The notes under the pieces were generated by a model that worked only from the letters and a program-made list of their open reading frames with translations, had not been told where the DNA came from and searched no databases. A DNA stretch of 54,647 bases from F23-B02 sp963632825 (lineage in GTDB: Bacteria; Bacillota; Clostridia; Oscillospirales; Oscillospiraceae), in the NCBI GenBank assembly GCA_963632825.1, contig CAVGWF010000031.1, positions 1 through 54,647 of the forward strand, given 5' to 3'. Positions 8,057-14,975 of this stretch are shown piece after piece; the stretch's first letter is position 1, and the number at the start of each line of letters is the position of its first letter. Both the position numbers and the translations under genes were made by a program.

Positions 8057-8767
8057 ATGAAAAGCAATAAGGTGTACATCATAACAGCGATAGTATGCGC
8101 CGTCGCCGCGATAGCGGCGGTGGCGGTGCTGCTGCTCGTTTTAAAGGACAGACCGGCAGATGATACCGTGCTCCCGACGCCGACTGCCGAGGTCACGGAG
8201 CCCGCGAGAACGGAAAAGCCCGCACCCCCCGTTTCGGGAGCAAACGCCAACCATACGCCCACACCGGGCAATGCCTCGAGCGCGGGCTTTGAGCCCGCCG
8301 AAATGACTGAGCAGGAGCTTGAGGACTATCTTCAGGAGATACGCGAGCATTTCAGCACGGCTAACATCGGCACCGAATCGTCGGATGCCGAAAGCTATCC
8401 CATCGGTGAGCGGGGCACGGCGTGGTTTGTGAAAGGGGAGCTTGTTCTCACCACCGAGGACGAGATCAGCCTTCCGAGCCTTGAGGGCTGCCCCCTGTAT
8501 CAGCCTTGGTGGGATAATTGCAGCGGCGTGTATTACTATGACGGCACCGAGGGTGGTCTGGGACTGTACTTTGTCGTTTTCAACGACCGGGATGTCACGG
8601 ATAATCGTCTGGTCTTGTATTTCCATGAGGGAAAGCTCATTCATTTTGCCTGCCACGGTTACTATACATACGACCGCTTTGATGCCGATGCAGCGGAGAT
8701 GATATATAACCATGCGCTGCAGCTGTGCACCGACGGTCTCGCCGCGAAAGCTCACACCGAAGGCTGA
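8057..8767 (+). CDS. Membrane-anchored protein of unknown function
   Basis: 236 residues. An N-terminal membrane helix (residues 6-30, VYIITAIVCAVAAIAAVAVLLLV) is followed by a Pro/Thr/Ala-rich, probably extended linker (about 32-75). Then comes a soluble, acidic domain of about 155 residues that should lie outside the cell. That domain has aromatic-rich stretches (PLYQPWWDNCSGVYYYDG) but no motif I recognise. It starts 27 bases after the kinase and is followed by a terminator, so it is the last gene of the phosphatase-kinase operon. It may be a substrate, ligand-binding partner or accessory sensor of the kinase; this is inference from position only. Confidence 0.8.
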   Translation: MKSNKVYIITAIVCAVAAIAAVAVLLLVLKDRPADDTVLPTPTAEVTEPARTEKPAPPVSGANANHTPTPGNASSAGFEPAEMTEQELEDYLQEIREHFSTANIGTESSDAESYPIGERGTAWFVKGELVLTTEDEISLPSLEGCPLYQPWWDNCSGVYYYDGTEGGLGLYFVVFNDRDVTDNRLVLYFHEGKLIHFACHGYYTYDRFDADAAEMIYNHALQLCTDGLAAKAHTEG

Positions 8768-8824
8768 CGGTATCCCGCCTTCCCCTTGCGGACTCTATAT
8801 GGCTGTAGCCCTGCTGAATACCCA

Positions 8825-8861
8825 CCCTGAAAGCTCTCCGTTGAGCTTTCAGGGCTTTTTT
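8825..8861 (+). terminator. Terminator of the phosphatase-kinase operon
   Basis: A 12-bp perfect stem (CCCTGAAAGCTC / GAGCTTTCAGGG) with a 6-base loop is followed by CTTTTTT. It lies 57 bases after the stop of the 8057 gene. Confidence 0.9.
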
Positions 8862-8893
8862 GCGCAAAAGCAGCTTGCCGTCTATCTTGACAC

Positions 8894-8922
8894 TGGATTT
8901 TTGCTCCGGCATGGTGTATAAT
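8894..8922 (+). promoter_or_regulatory. Promoter of the 8966 gene and alr
   Basis: A perfect TATAAT sits at 8917-8922. The hexamer at the correct 17-bp distance is only TGGATT (8894-8899). A perfect TTGACA at 8887-8892 is 24 bp away, too far for a normal spacer. Confidence 0.5.
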
Positions 8923-8965
8923 CTTTCGTATCATTCGCCGCAGTGCGGCAGAACGGAGTTAACAC

Positions 8966-9634
8966 ATGGATAAGCACAGAGTCAATATATTCATCGCCCT
9001 TGTTCTGGTGCTCATAATAATAGCCGCCGTGTCGGCATGGCTGACCGGCGACAGCATCAAGGACACCGTTCCGAGCGAAACGGCTGACCCCTCGCCGGCA
9101 GTAACGCCCAGCGTTATCTCAACGCCGACTCCGGAGCCGGAGCAGTCGCCTGCCGTCAGTCCCTCGGCGCAGCCGGACGGGGACGATAACAATGGCGATA
9201 ACAATGACGATAACGGCAGTGAGCCCGCACCGAGCGGCATAACGCGCTCGATCAATCAGTCCGGCAGCTTTGAAAGCAATACGGGCACCAAAATGATAAT
9301 GTATGTCAATTGGACGGCCGTTTCCGAAAACAGCGAGACCGTAACGCTCAGCTTCAACATCGTCCTGAGCACCTACACGCTTTCGGTCGGACCTCACAAC
9401 GGCATTATCACCGTAAACGGGGTAGATTACAAATTCACAAGCCCCGGTATAAGCTACCGGAGCGAAAAGGTGAGAAACGAGGCAAGCCTTGCCGCCGTCA
9501 CCGCAACGGTCACGGTTCCCGCAGGTCAGGCGGCATCCATTCCCGTTTCCGCGAGCTGGGACTTCTTCGGTACCTACGGCGGCGTTGAGATAAGCCAGGT
9601 CACAGCAGGCGGAACGATCTCGATTCAGGGGTGA
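8966..9634 (+). CDS. Membrane-anchored beta-rich protein of unknown function
   Basis: 222 residues. An N-terminal membrane helix (VNIFIALVLVLIIIAAVSAWL) is followed by a low-complexity linker rich in Pro/Thr/Ser and then Asp/Asn/Gly (about residues 33-90), then a C-terminal domain of about 130 residues. That domain alternates polar and hydrophobic residues (SETVTLSFNIVLSTYTLSV, AVTATVTVPAGQAASIPVSA) in a beta-sandwich-like pattern. No family recognised. Same build as the 8057 product (anchor, flexible spacer, outer domain) but with unrelated sequence. Own promoter at 8894-8922. It is coupled to alr, whose start lies 5 bases after this stop. Confidence 0.8.
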   Translation: MDKHRVNIFIALVLVLIIIAAVSAWLTGDSIKDTVPSETADPSPAVTPSVISTPTPEPEQSPAVSPSAQPDGDDNNGDNNDDNGSEPAPSGITRSINQSGSFESNTGTKMIMYVNWTAVSENSETVTLSFNIVLSTYTLSVGPHNGIITVNGVDYKFTSPGISYRSEKVRNEASLAAVTATVTVPAGQAASIPVSASWDFFGTYGGVEISQVTAGGTISIQG

Positions 9635-9639
9635 GCACC

Positions 9640-10809
9640 ATGAGGTCTACACTTCGCAGAACATGGGCGCAGATAGATCTTGACGCGATAGAGTATAACT
9701 ACAGGTCTCTGCGCAAAAGATGCGGCGAGGATGTACGCTTTCTGGGCGTGGTCAAAGCCGATGCCTACGGTCACGGTGCGGTGCGCGTCGCGTCGGTGCT
9801 GCAGGAGCTCGGTGCCGATTACCTCGCAGTGTCGAGCCTCGATGAGGCGATGGAGCTGCGCGCAAACGGCATAGTGATGCCCATTCTCATTCTCGGTCAT
9901 ACGCCCACCGAGCAGGTCCCGAACCTTATAGCAAACAACATCACCCAGACGGTCACATGCCTTGCAAAGGCCGAGGAGTATAACGCTGCGGCAGCGCAGT
10001 TCGGAGCCGTGCTGCGCGTTCACATGAAGGTGGACACCGGAATGTCCCGCCTTGGCGTTCTGTGCGCAGGCAAGCATTTCGAGACCGGCGTTAAAGGCAT
10101 CGTTGACAGCTGCAATATGCCGTTTCTTGAGGTAGAGGGCATCTTTACCCATTTCTCGGTTGCCGACGAGACGGATGCGGACAATACGGCGTATACAAGG
10201 GCACAGTTTGAGCTGTTCTGCAGCACGGTACGCGCCGTGGAGGACACCCTCGGCAGGCGCATCCCGCTGCACCACTGCGCAAACACCGGTGCCGTTGCGC
10301 TCCATCCCGGGACATATATGGACATGGTGCGCCCAGGACTTCTGCTGTACGGCTGCGGCGAGCTTGCAGGGGCGCTCGGTCTGCACCCCGCCATGACCCT
10401 CAAGGCTGCCATAAATACGATAAAGACCTACGACGAGGGCACCGATATAAGCTACGGCAGGCTCTACAGAACAAGCGGCAAAACCCGCATAGGCGTTATA
10501 CCCTACGGCTATGCCGACGGCTTCTTCCGCTGCCTTTCAAACCGGTGCAGCATCATGACCGCCAGCGGTCCTGCACCTCTGCGCGGCAGGATATGCATGG
10601 ATATGAGCATGATAGATCTGACAGAGCTGCCGGATGTCGGAGTCGGCGACGAGGTCGAGATATTCGGCGAGAACAACCGCGTTGAGGAGCTTGCCGCCAT
10701 TGCGGGGACGATACCGTATGAGCTCGTCTGCGCCGTGAGCAAGCGTGTCCCGAGAGTTTATATACGAAACGGACAGGAGATCGACAGAGAGCTCCTTCTC
10801 CGGTTCTGA
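9640..10809 (+). CDS. alr: Alanine racemase
   Basis: A 389-residue PLP enzyme interconverting L- and D-alanine, supplying D-Ala for peptidoglycan. The PLP lysine is K39 in VVKADAYGHG, and the second catalytic base is the tyrosine near residue 272 in ISYGRLYRTSG. RICMDMSMIDLT near the end is also diagnostic. ATG 9640 is preferred over an in-frame GTG at 9631, because AGGGGTG sits at the right distance only for the ATG. It is cotranscribed with the 8966 gene and close to the envelope-sensing kinase cluster. Confidence 0.96.
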   Translation: MRSTLRRTWAQIDLDAIEYNYRSLRKRCGEDVRFLGVVKADAYGHGAVRVASVLQELGADYLAVSSLDEAMELRANGIVMPILILGHTPTEQVPNLIANNITQTVTCLAKAEEYNAAAAQFGAVLRVHMKVDTGMSRLGVLCAGKHFETGVKGIVDSCNMPFLEVEGIFTHFSVADETDADNTAYTRAQFELFCSTVRAVEDTLGRRIPLHHCANTGAVALHPGTYMDMVRPGLLLYGCGELAGALGLHPAMTLKAAINTIKTYDEGTDISYGRLYRTSGKTRIGVIPYGYADGFFRCLSNRCSIMTASGPAPLRGRICMDMSMIDLTELPDVGVGDEVEIFGENNRVEELAAIAGTIPYELVCAVSKRVPRVYIRNGQEIDRELLLRF

Positions 10810-10838
10810 ACAGGAATTTTTTACTCAGAGAAAAGAAA

Positions 10839-10878
10839 AAATCCCGACAATACCTTGTGTATTGCCGGAATTTTTCAT
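10839..10878. terminator. Bidirectional terminator between alr and the flavin reductase gene
   Basis: An imperfect 14-bp stem (AATCCCGACAATAC against GTATTGCCGGAATT) is followed by TTTTTC on the plus strand and TTTTTTCTTTTCT on the minus strand. It fits both converging genes. Confidence 0.75.
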
Positions 10879-10902
10879 TTATGCCGCAGGCCTTCTTATC
10901 TC

Positions 10903-10929
10903 AACCGCTCCCGAGCGGAGCGGTTTTTC
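10903..10929 (+). terminator. Second terminator-like hairpin downstream of alr
   Basis: The stem AACCGCTC / GAGCGGTT is followed by TTTTTCTT on the plus strand, just outside the stop codon of the flavin reductase gene on the other strand. Likely a backup terminator for alr. Confidence 0.55.
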
Positions 10930-11502
10930 TTACTTCCTGAGATATTCGGAGCCGATGCTCCAAGCCGTGCCCAGCCTGTCACCGACGGCATAGTAGCCGC
11001 TGCGGAACTGGTCGAACACAAATGCGTTGAGCTTTGACGGATCGACATTTCCGTTTTCGTCGAGAACCGACTCGTCCGCCAGAACGCCCGCTATCTCGCC
11101 GACCACGCGGTGACCGCTTATCCCGTTCTCATCCTCGACCACCCTGCACTCGAGAGTCACCGGAAATTCCTGCACTACGGGTGCATCGACCTTAGCGCTC
11201 TTAACGGCGGTCAGTCCCGTGCGCTCAAACTTATCGGGCATCTTGTTTCCGGATGCGGTGCCGAGAAAATCCGCCTCCTTGATGTGCGGTATATCGGCAA
11301 TGCTTATCGTGAACGCGCCGCGCTCCTTTATGTTCTGCGAGGTCCTGTGACCCTCGCTTATGTTGAGCGCGACCATGTTCTCGGAACAAATGCCGCCCCA
11401 TGCCATGTTCATCACATTCACCGTGCCGTCGGCATTGTAGGTCGAGATCATCAGCACCGGCATCGGGAACAGATAGGGTTTTACGCCAAGCTCTTTTTTC
11501 AT
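10930..11502 (-). CDS. Flavin reductase-like (flavoredoxin family) FMN-binding protein
   Basis: A 190-residue protein of the flavin reductase/flavoredoxin family, a split beta-barrel that binds FMN. Typical segments are LFPMPVLMISTYNADGTVNV near the start, AWGGICSENMVALNIS, and FTISIADIPHIKEADFLGTASGNKMPDKF. ATG 11502 (MKKELGVKPY) has AGGAGG 8 bases upstream; an open extension to 11529 lacks such a site. It is divergent from an HxlR regulator gene with overlapping promoters, a common pairing for redox-responsive HxlR proteins. Electron donor and physiological role are not evident. Confidence 0.88.
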   Translation of the reverse strand: MKKELGVKPYLFPMPVLMISTYNADGTVNVMNMAWGGICSENMVALNISEGHRTSQNIKERGAFTISIADIPHIKEADFLGTASGNKMPDKFERTGLTAVKSAKVDAPVVQEFPVTLECRVVEDENGISGHRVVGEIAGVLADESVLDENGNVDPSKLNAFVFDQFRSGYYAVGDRLGTAWSIGSEYLRK

Positions 11503-11546
11503 ATTGATTGCCTCCTCGGTTGACTTCATTTGCTTTTCCGGCTATA

Positions 11547-11574
11547 ATTATAGCAGGTGCAAGCTGATTTGCAA
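11547..11574 (-). promoter_or_regulatory. Promoter of the flavin reductase gene
   Basis: Minus strand: TTGCAA (11574-11569), 16-bp spacer ending TGC, TATAAT (11552-11547). The -10 lies in a perfect 14-bp palindrome (GCTATAATTATAGC, 11541-11554). The TTGCAA hexamer is shared with the divergent promoter. Confidence 0.7.
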
Positions 11575-11598
11575 GTACTGTTATCGTTGATATATACT
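11569..11598 (+). promoter_or_regulatory. Promoter of the HxlR regulator gene
   Basis: TTGCAA (11569-11574), 18-bp spacer, TATACT (11593-11598). TTGCAA is its own reverse complement and also serves as the -35 of the divergent flavin reductase promoter. Confidence 0.65.
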
Positions 11599-11620
11599 AT
11601 CCAAAAAGGAAGTGTAAAGC

Positions 11621-11959
11621 GTGGGCTGCATGGAGAGATACATAGAAAACGCAAATTTTGAGGACACAGGCTTCAGCTACACGATGTCGCTCATAAGCGG
11701 CAAGCACAAAATGGTTATCCTCTACTGCCTGATGGAATATGAGCCCGTGCGTTTTAACGAGATGAAGCGCTACCTTGGGCGCATTACGGACAAGACGCTC
11801 AGCGGCAATCTCAAGCAGCTTGAGGCCGACGGACTCATCATGCGCCGCGAGTATCCGCAGATACCGCCGAAGGTGGAATACTCGCTGACCGGACGCGGTC
11901 ACTCGCTCATGAAGGTGCTCGATCAGCTGTGCATATGGGGCTCGGAAAACAGGATATAG
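11621..11959 (+). CDS. HxlR family winged-helix transcriptional regulator
   Basis: A 112-residue HxlR/DUF24 regulator. The winged helix spans residues about 18-105: SLISGKHKMVILYCL, FNEMKRYLGRITDKTLSGNLKQLEADGLI, then the wing RREYPQIPPKVEYSLTGRG. The start is GTG 11621, supported by GGAAGTG at 11608-11614; an ATG three codons later would leave the site too far away. It probably controls the divergent flavin reductase gene and itself. HxlR proteins often sense electrophiles or redox state through cysteines, and Cys3, Cys36 and Cys105 are candidates here. Confidence 0.9.
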   Translation: MGCMERYIENANFEDTGFSYTMSLISGKHKMVILYCLMEYEPVRFNEMKRYLGRITDKTLSGNLKQLEADGLIMRREYPQIPPKVEYSLTGRGHSLMKVLDQLCIWGSENRI

Positions 11960-11988
11960 AAAAGCCGCTCCGGCAGGAGCGGCTTTTC
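11960..11988. terminator. Bidirectional terminator between hxlR and bioY
   Basis: The stem AAAAGCCGCTC / GAGCGGCTTTT with a 6-base loop sits between the two converging genes. It overlaps the bioY stop codon. Confidence 0.85.
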
Positions 11989-12517
11989 ATTCGATGTCAA
12001 CATGCTTCCTTACGACTCTGTCTGTCAGAAATGCCAGTGCCATTTTTGCGGCGTCCGGTATTATGAACGGGAAAACGCAGACTCCGAGCGCGGAGGCGTA
12101 GCTTATGGAACTTGCGGCGGAGTAGACCTGCACGAACCACACCGTTCCGAACGCATAGCACACGGCAAGCCCGACCGCCATTCCGGCAAGCCGCACGCCG
12201 AAGCGCCTGCCGAAAAATCTTTCGGACAGCCGGTAGCACAGCGCCGTGAACACAAAGCCTATAATATAGCCGCCGCTCGGCCCCATGAGCTTGCCGATGC
12301 CGCCGGTGAAGCCGGAGAACACCGGAAGTCCCACCGCACCCATGAGTATGTACAGCAAAACGGCTATGCTGCCGCGCCTGCCGCCCAGAAGCAGGAGCGC
12401 CGTAAATATCGCGTAGGTCTGCATGGTAAAAGGAATGGCTGCCGGTATCGACAGCCATGAGCAGACCGATATGAGCACCGCCATCAGGGCGATATATGCC
12501 ATATCCTTAGTCTTCAA
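11987..12517 (-). CDS. bioY: Biotin transporter substrate-binding subunit BioY
   Basis: A 176-residue membrane protein with six hydrophobic segments, the S component of an ECF-type biotin importer. Family hallmarks are SIPAAIPFTMQTYAIFTALL, GAVGLPVFSGFTGGIGKLMG and PSGGYIIGFV. The start is TTG: GAGGT lies 8 bases upstream and the resulting KTKDMAYIALMAVLI matches BioY N-termini; the next ATG would remove them. It begins 11 bases after nadE, so it is the third gene of pyrG-nadE-bioY. No ECF ATPase genes are in the window. Pairing NAD synthesis with biotin uptake suggests a cofactor-supply operon. Confidence 0.95.
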   Translation of the reverse strand: MKTKDMAYIALMAVLISVCSWLSIPAAIPFTMQTYAIFTALLLLGGRRGSIAVLLYILMGAVGLPVFSGFTGGIGKLMGPSGGYIIGFVFTALCYRLSERFFGRRFGVRLAGMAVGLAVCYAFGTVWFVQVYSAASSISYASALGVCVFPFIIPDAAKMALAFLTDRVVRKHVDIE

Positions 12518-12528
12518 ATATCCGTACC

Positions 12529-13251
12529 TCAGAAAGTCAGTATACTGCGGCGCTTATGCTCGCTCTTTGCGTGCATGCGCTTTATCTTTTCAAGCACCGC
12601 TTCGTCTATTGTACCACCTTCGAGATAAGTGTCAAGCTCTTTATAGGTAAAGCCCATCTCGCTCTCGTCGGTCTGTCCGTCGAACAGTCCCGCCGAGGGT
12701 GCTTTTTCTATAACGCACTCGGGAGCCTTGAGCCAGCGCAGAAATTCGTATATCTCGGTAACGGTGAGATCGTCGATGGGGTTAAAATCGCAGGCGCCGT
12801 CGCCCCACTTGGTGAAGTAGCCGACATAGCCCTCGCTGCGGTTGCCGGTTCCGGAAACGAGACGGTTTTCCGATGCCGCGACCGCATAAAGCGTCGCCAT
12901 TCTCAGGCGTGGTGCGATGTTTGCCTCGGCTGCCGGAGTGAGCTCGGTAACGCCCTTGAGTATCTCCTTTTCCGCTGCCTTCACGGCGGTGAGGTCGGCA
13001 TAGCGCGTTTCAATGCCGTAGGTTCCGGCAACGGTCTCGCCGTCGCGCTTATCCATGTCGAAATTGCGTGCGGAGGTGCAGGGCATGATTATGCCCACGG
13101 TGTTGTCGCACGCGGCCTTGCACAGGATGCCGACGAGCGCGGAGTCCTTGCCGCCGGAGTTGCCGTAAACGATGCCGTCGGCTCCGCTTTCGCGCACCGC
13201 GTATTTTATAAACTGAACTCGCTGGCTAAATTCCTTTTCATAGTTTCTCAT
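12529..13251 (-). CDS. nadE: NH3-dependent NAD+ synthetase
   Basis: A 240-residue enzyme that amidates deamido-NAD to NAD+ with ATP and ammonia. It lacks the glutaminase domain, so it is the short ammonia-dependent form. The PP-loop SGGKDS is at residues 32-37. Other conserved parts are LVSGTGNRSE and GYFTKWGDGACDFNPI. ATG 13251 has AGGA six bases upstream. An alternative ATG at 13269 overlaps the pyrG stop but has no ribosome-binding site. Middle gene of pyrG-nadE-bioY. Confidence 0.96.
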   Translation of the reverse strand: MRNYEKEFSQRVQFIKYAVRESGADGIVYGNSGGKDSALVGILCKAACDNTVGIIMPCTSARNFDMDKRDGETVAGTYGIETRYADLTAVKAAEKEILKGVTELTPAAEANIAPRLRMATLYAVAASENRLVSGTGNRSEGYVGYFTKWGDGACDFNPIDDLTVTEIYEFLRWLKAPECVIEKAPSAGLFDGQTDESEMGFTYKELDTYLEGGTIDEAVLEKIKRMHAKSEHKRRSILTF

Positions 13252-13265
13252 TATTGTCCTGCCTT

Positions 13266-14852
13266 TCATTTGACGGCAGACCTGATAAATCCGTAAAAAA
13301 GCGGGTGCGGCTTATTGGGTCTGCTTTTGAACTCCGGATGGAACTGCGCCGCGACAAACCACTTGCACGCGGGGTTTTCCACCATCTCCACAAGGTGCCC
13401 GTCGGGGCTCATGCCAACGGGCACAAGTCCGCGGGCGCTTATCTCCTCGCGGAAATCGTTGTTGACTTCGTATCTGTGGCGGTGGCGCTCGTAGATGAGC
13501 CCGTCGCCGTAATATTTATGCGCCCTGCTGCCGGGCGTGAGAACGCAGGGATATTTGCCGAGGCGCATGGTGCCGCCCTTTGCGGTTATTCCCTGCTGCT
13601 CCGGCATGAGCGCTATAACGGGGTGCTGCGTATCGGCGGTGAACTCCGCCGAGCTTGCGTCATGCCAGCCGAGGACATTGCGCGCAAATTCTATGACGGC
13701 TATCTGGAGCCCGAGGCATATGCCGAGATAGGGAACATCGTTGACTCTGGCATAGTGCGCGGCGAGGATCATGCCCTCTATGCCGCGGTCGCCGAAGCCG
13801 CCGGGAACGAGTATGCCGTCGACACCGCCGAGCACCTCGTCTATATTATCCTCGTTGAGCTCCTCGGAATCGACCCATTTTATATCGACAACGGCATCGT
13901 TTGCCGCCGCCGCGTGCTGGAGCGATTCGGCGACGGAAAGATATGCGTCGTGAAGTTGAACATATTTGCCTACAAGAGCTATGCTGACCCTTCGGTTGGC
14001 GTTTTTTATCCTGTTTACCATGGCACGCCACTCTGAGAGCTCCGGCTCGGGGCAGTCAAGCCCCAGCTTGCGGCACACCACACGCGACAGCCCCTCGTGC
14101 TCCAGCAGCAGCGGCGCTTCATACAGCGTCGGGGCGGTCGTGTTCTGTATGACGCACTCGGGCTCGACATTGCAGAAAAGCGCTATCTTGCCGCGGACAT
14201 CGTCGCTTATGGGCGCATCGGTACGGCAGACCAGAACATCCGGCTGGATGCCGACGGACAGAAGCTCCTTAACGGAATGCTGCGTCGGCTTGCTTTTGAG
14301 CTCGCCCGTGCCGGGTATCTGTACTATGAGCGGAACGTGGATAAACACCACATTCTGTCTGCCCTTTTCGACAGCCACCTGACGGATGGCCTCAAGAAAC
14401 GGCTGGCTCTCTATATCTCCGACCGTGCCGCCTATCTCGCAGATGAGAATGTCTGTCTCATCATCCTCCATGGCGTAAATGCTCTGCTTTATCTCGTCGG
14501 TCACATGAGGTATTATCTGCACCGTGCCGCCGAGGTATCCGCCCTGACGCTCGCGGTTGAGCACATTCCAGTAGATCCTGCCTGCGGACACGGAGGAATT
14601 GCCGCTGAGACTTTCGTCCACGAAGCGCTCGTAATGACCGAGATCGAGATCGGTCTCGGCTCCGTCGTCGGTGACGAACACCTCGCCGTGCTGATATGGG
14701 CTCATCGTGCCGGGGTCAACATTGAGATAGGGGTCGAACTTCTGATTTTTAACGCGCAGACCGCGCTGCTTCAACAATCTGCCGAGCGAGGCTGCGCATA
14801 TTCCCTTGCCCAGCCCCGATACAACGCCGCCTGTTACGAATACATACTTCAT
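13266..14852 (-). CDS. pyrG: CTP synthase
   Basis: A 528-residue glutamine-hydrolysing CTP synthase (UTP + ATP + Gln to CTP). The N-terminal synthetase domain (to about 265) begins MKYVFVTGGVVSGLGKGICA and carries the UTP/CTP site. The class I glutamine amidotransferase domain has the nucleophile cysteine in YLGICLGLQ, and the His-Glu pair in FHPEFKSRP near the C-terminus. First gene of the operon with nadE and bioY. The 120 bases upstream contain an A/T-rich segment but no reiterative-transcription attenuator that I can recognise. Confidence 0.97.
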   Translation of the reverse strand: MKYVFVTGGVVSGLGKGICAASLGRLLKQRGLRVKNQKFDPYLNVDPGTMSPYQHGEVFVTDDGAETDLDLGHYERFVDESLSGNSSVSAGRIYWNVLNRERQGGYLGGTVQIIPHVTDEIKQSIYAMEDDETDILICEIGGTVGDIESQPFLEAIRQVAVEKGRQNVVFIHVPLIVQIPGTGELKSKPTQHSVKELLSVGIQPDVLVCRTDAPISDDVRGKIALFCNVEPECVIQNTTAPTLYEAPLLLEHEGLSRVVCRKLGLDCPEPELSEWRAMVNRIKNANRRVSIALVGKYVQLHDAYLSVAESLQHAAAANDAVVDIKWVDSEELNEDNIDEVLGGVDGILVPGGFGDRGIEGMILAAHYARVNDVPYLGICLGLQIAVIEFARNVLGWHDASSAEFTADTQHPVIALMPEQQGITAKGGTMRLGKYPCVLTPGSRAHKYYGDGLIYERHRHRYEVNNDFREEISARGLVPVGMSPDGHLVEMVENPACKWFVAAQFHPEFKSRPNKPHPLFYGFIRSAVK

Positions 14853-14920
14853 TTTTTACTCTCTCTTATCAAAAAATATAATTTGCCGCTTTGCTTTTAT
14901 AGGCGCCTTCAGGCACCCCG

Positions 14921-14966
14921 GTGCTTTGAGCCGGAAGAAAAACGCGCTTCCGGCTTCAAAGCCTCC
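14921..14966. repeat. Long inverted repeat between glnA and pyrG
   Basis: GCTTTGAGCCGGAAG pairs with CTTCCGGCTTCAAAGC (15 bp and one bulge) around a 10-base loop. It lies 10 bases after the glnA stop. No T-run follows on the minus strand, so it is not a standard intrinsic terminator. It may stabilise the mRNA 3' end. Confidence 0.6.
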
Positions 14967-14975
14967 GATTTGGGG

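Noticed and set aside
8887..8922. TTGACA-TATAAT as a perfect promoter for the 8966 gene
   Set aside because: The hexamers are perfect but 24 bp apart; normal spacing would need another -35, so only the -10 is trusted.
14853..14975. PyrG attenuation leader of the Bacillus subtilis type
   Set aside because: No GGGC start with a matching terminator hairpin; the hairpins present lack a U-tract.
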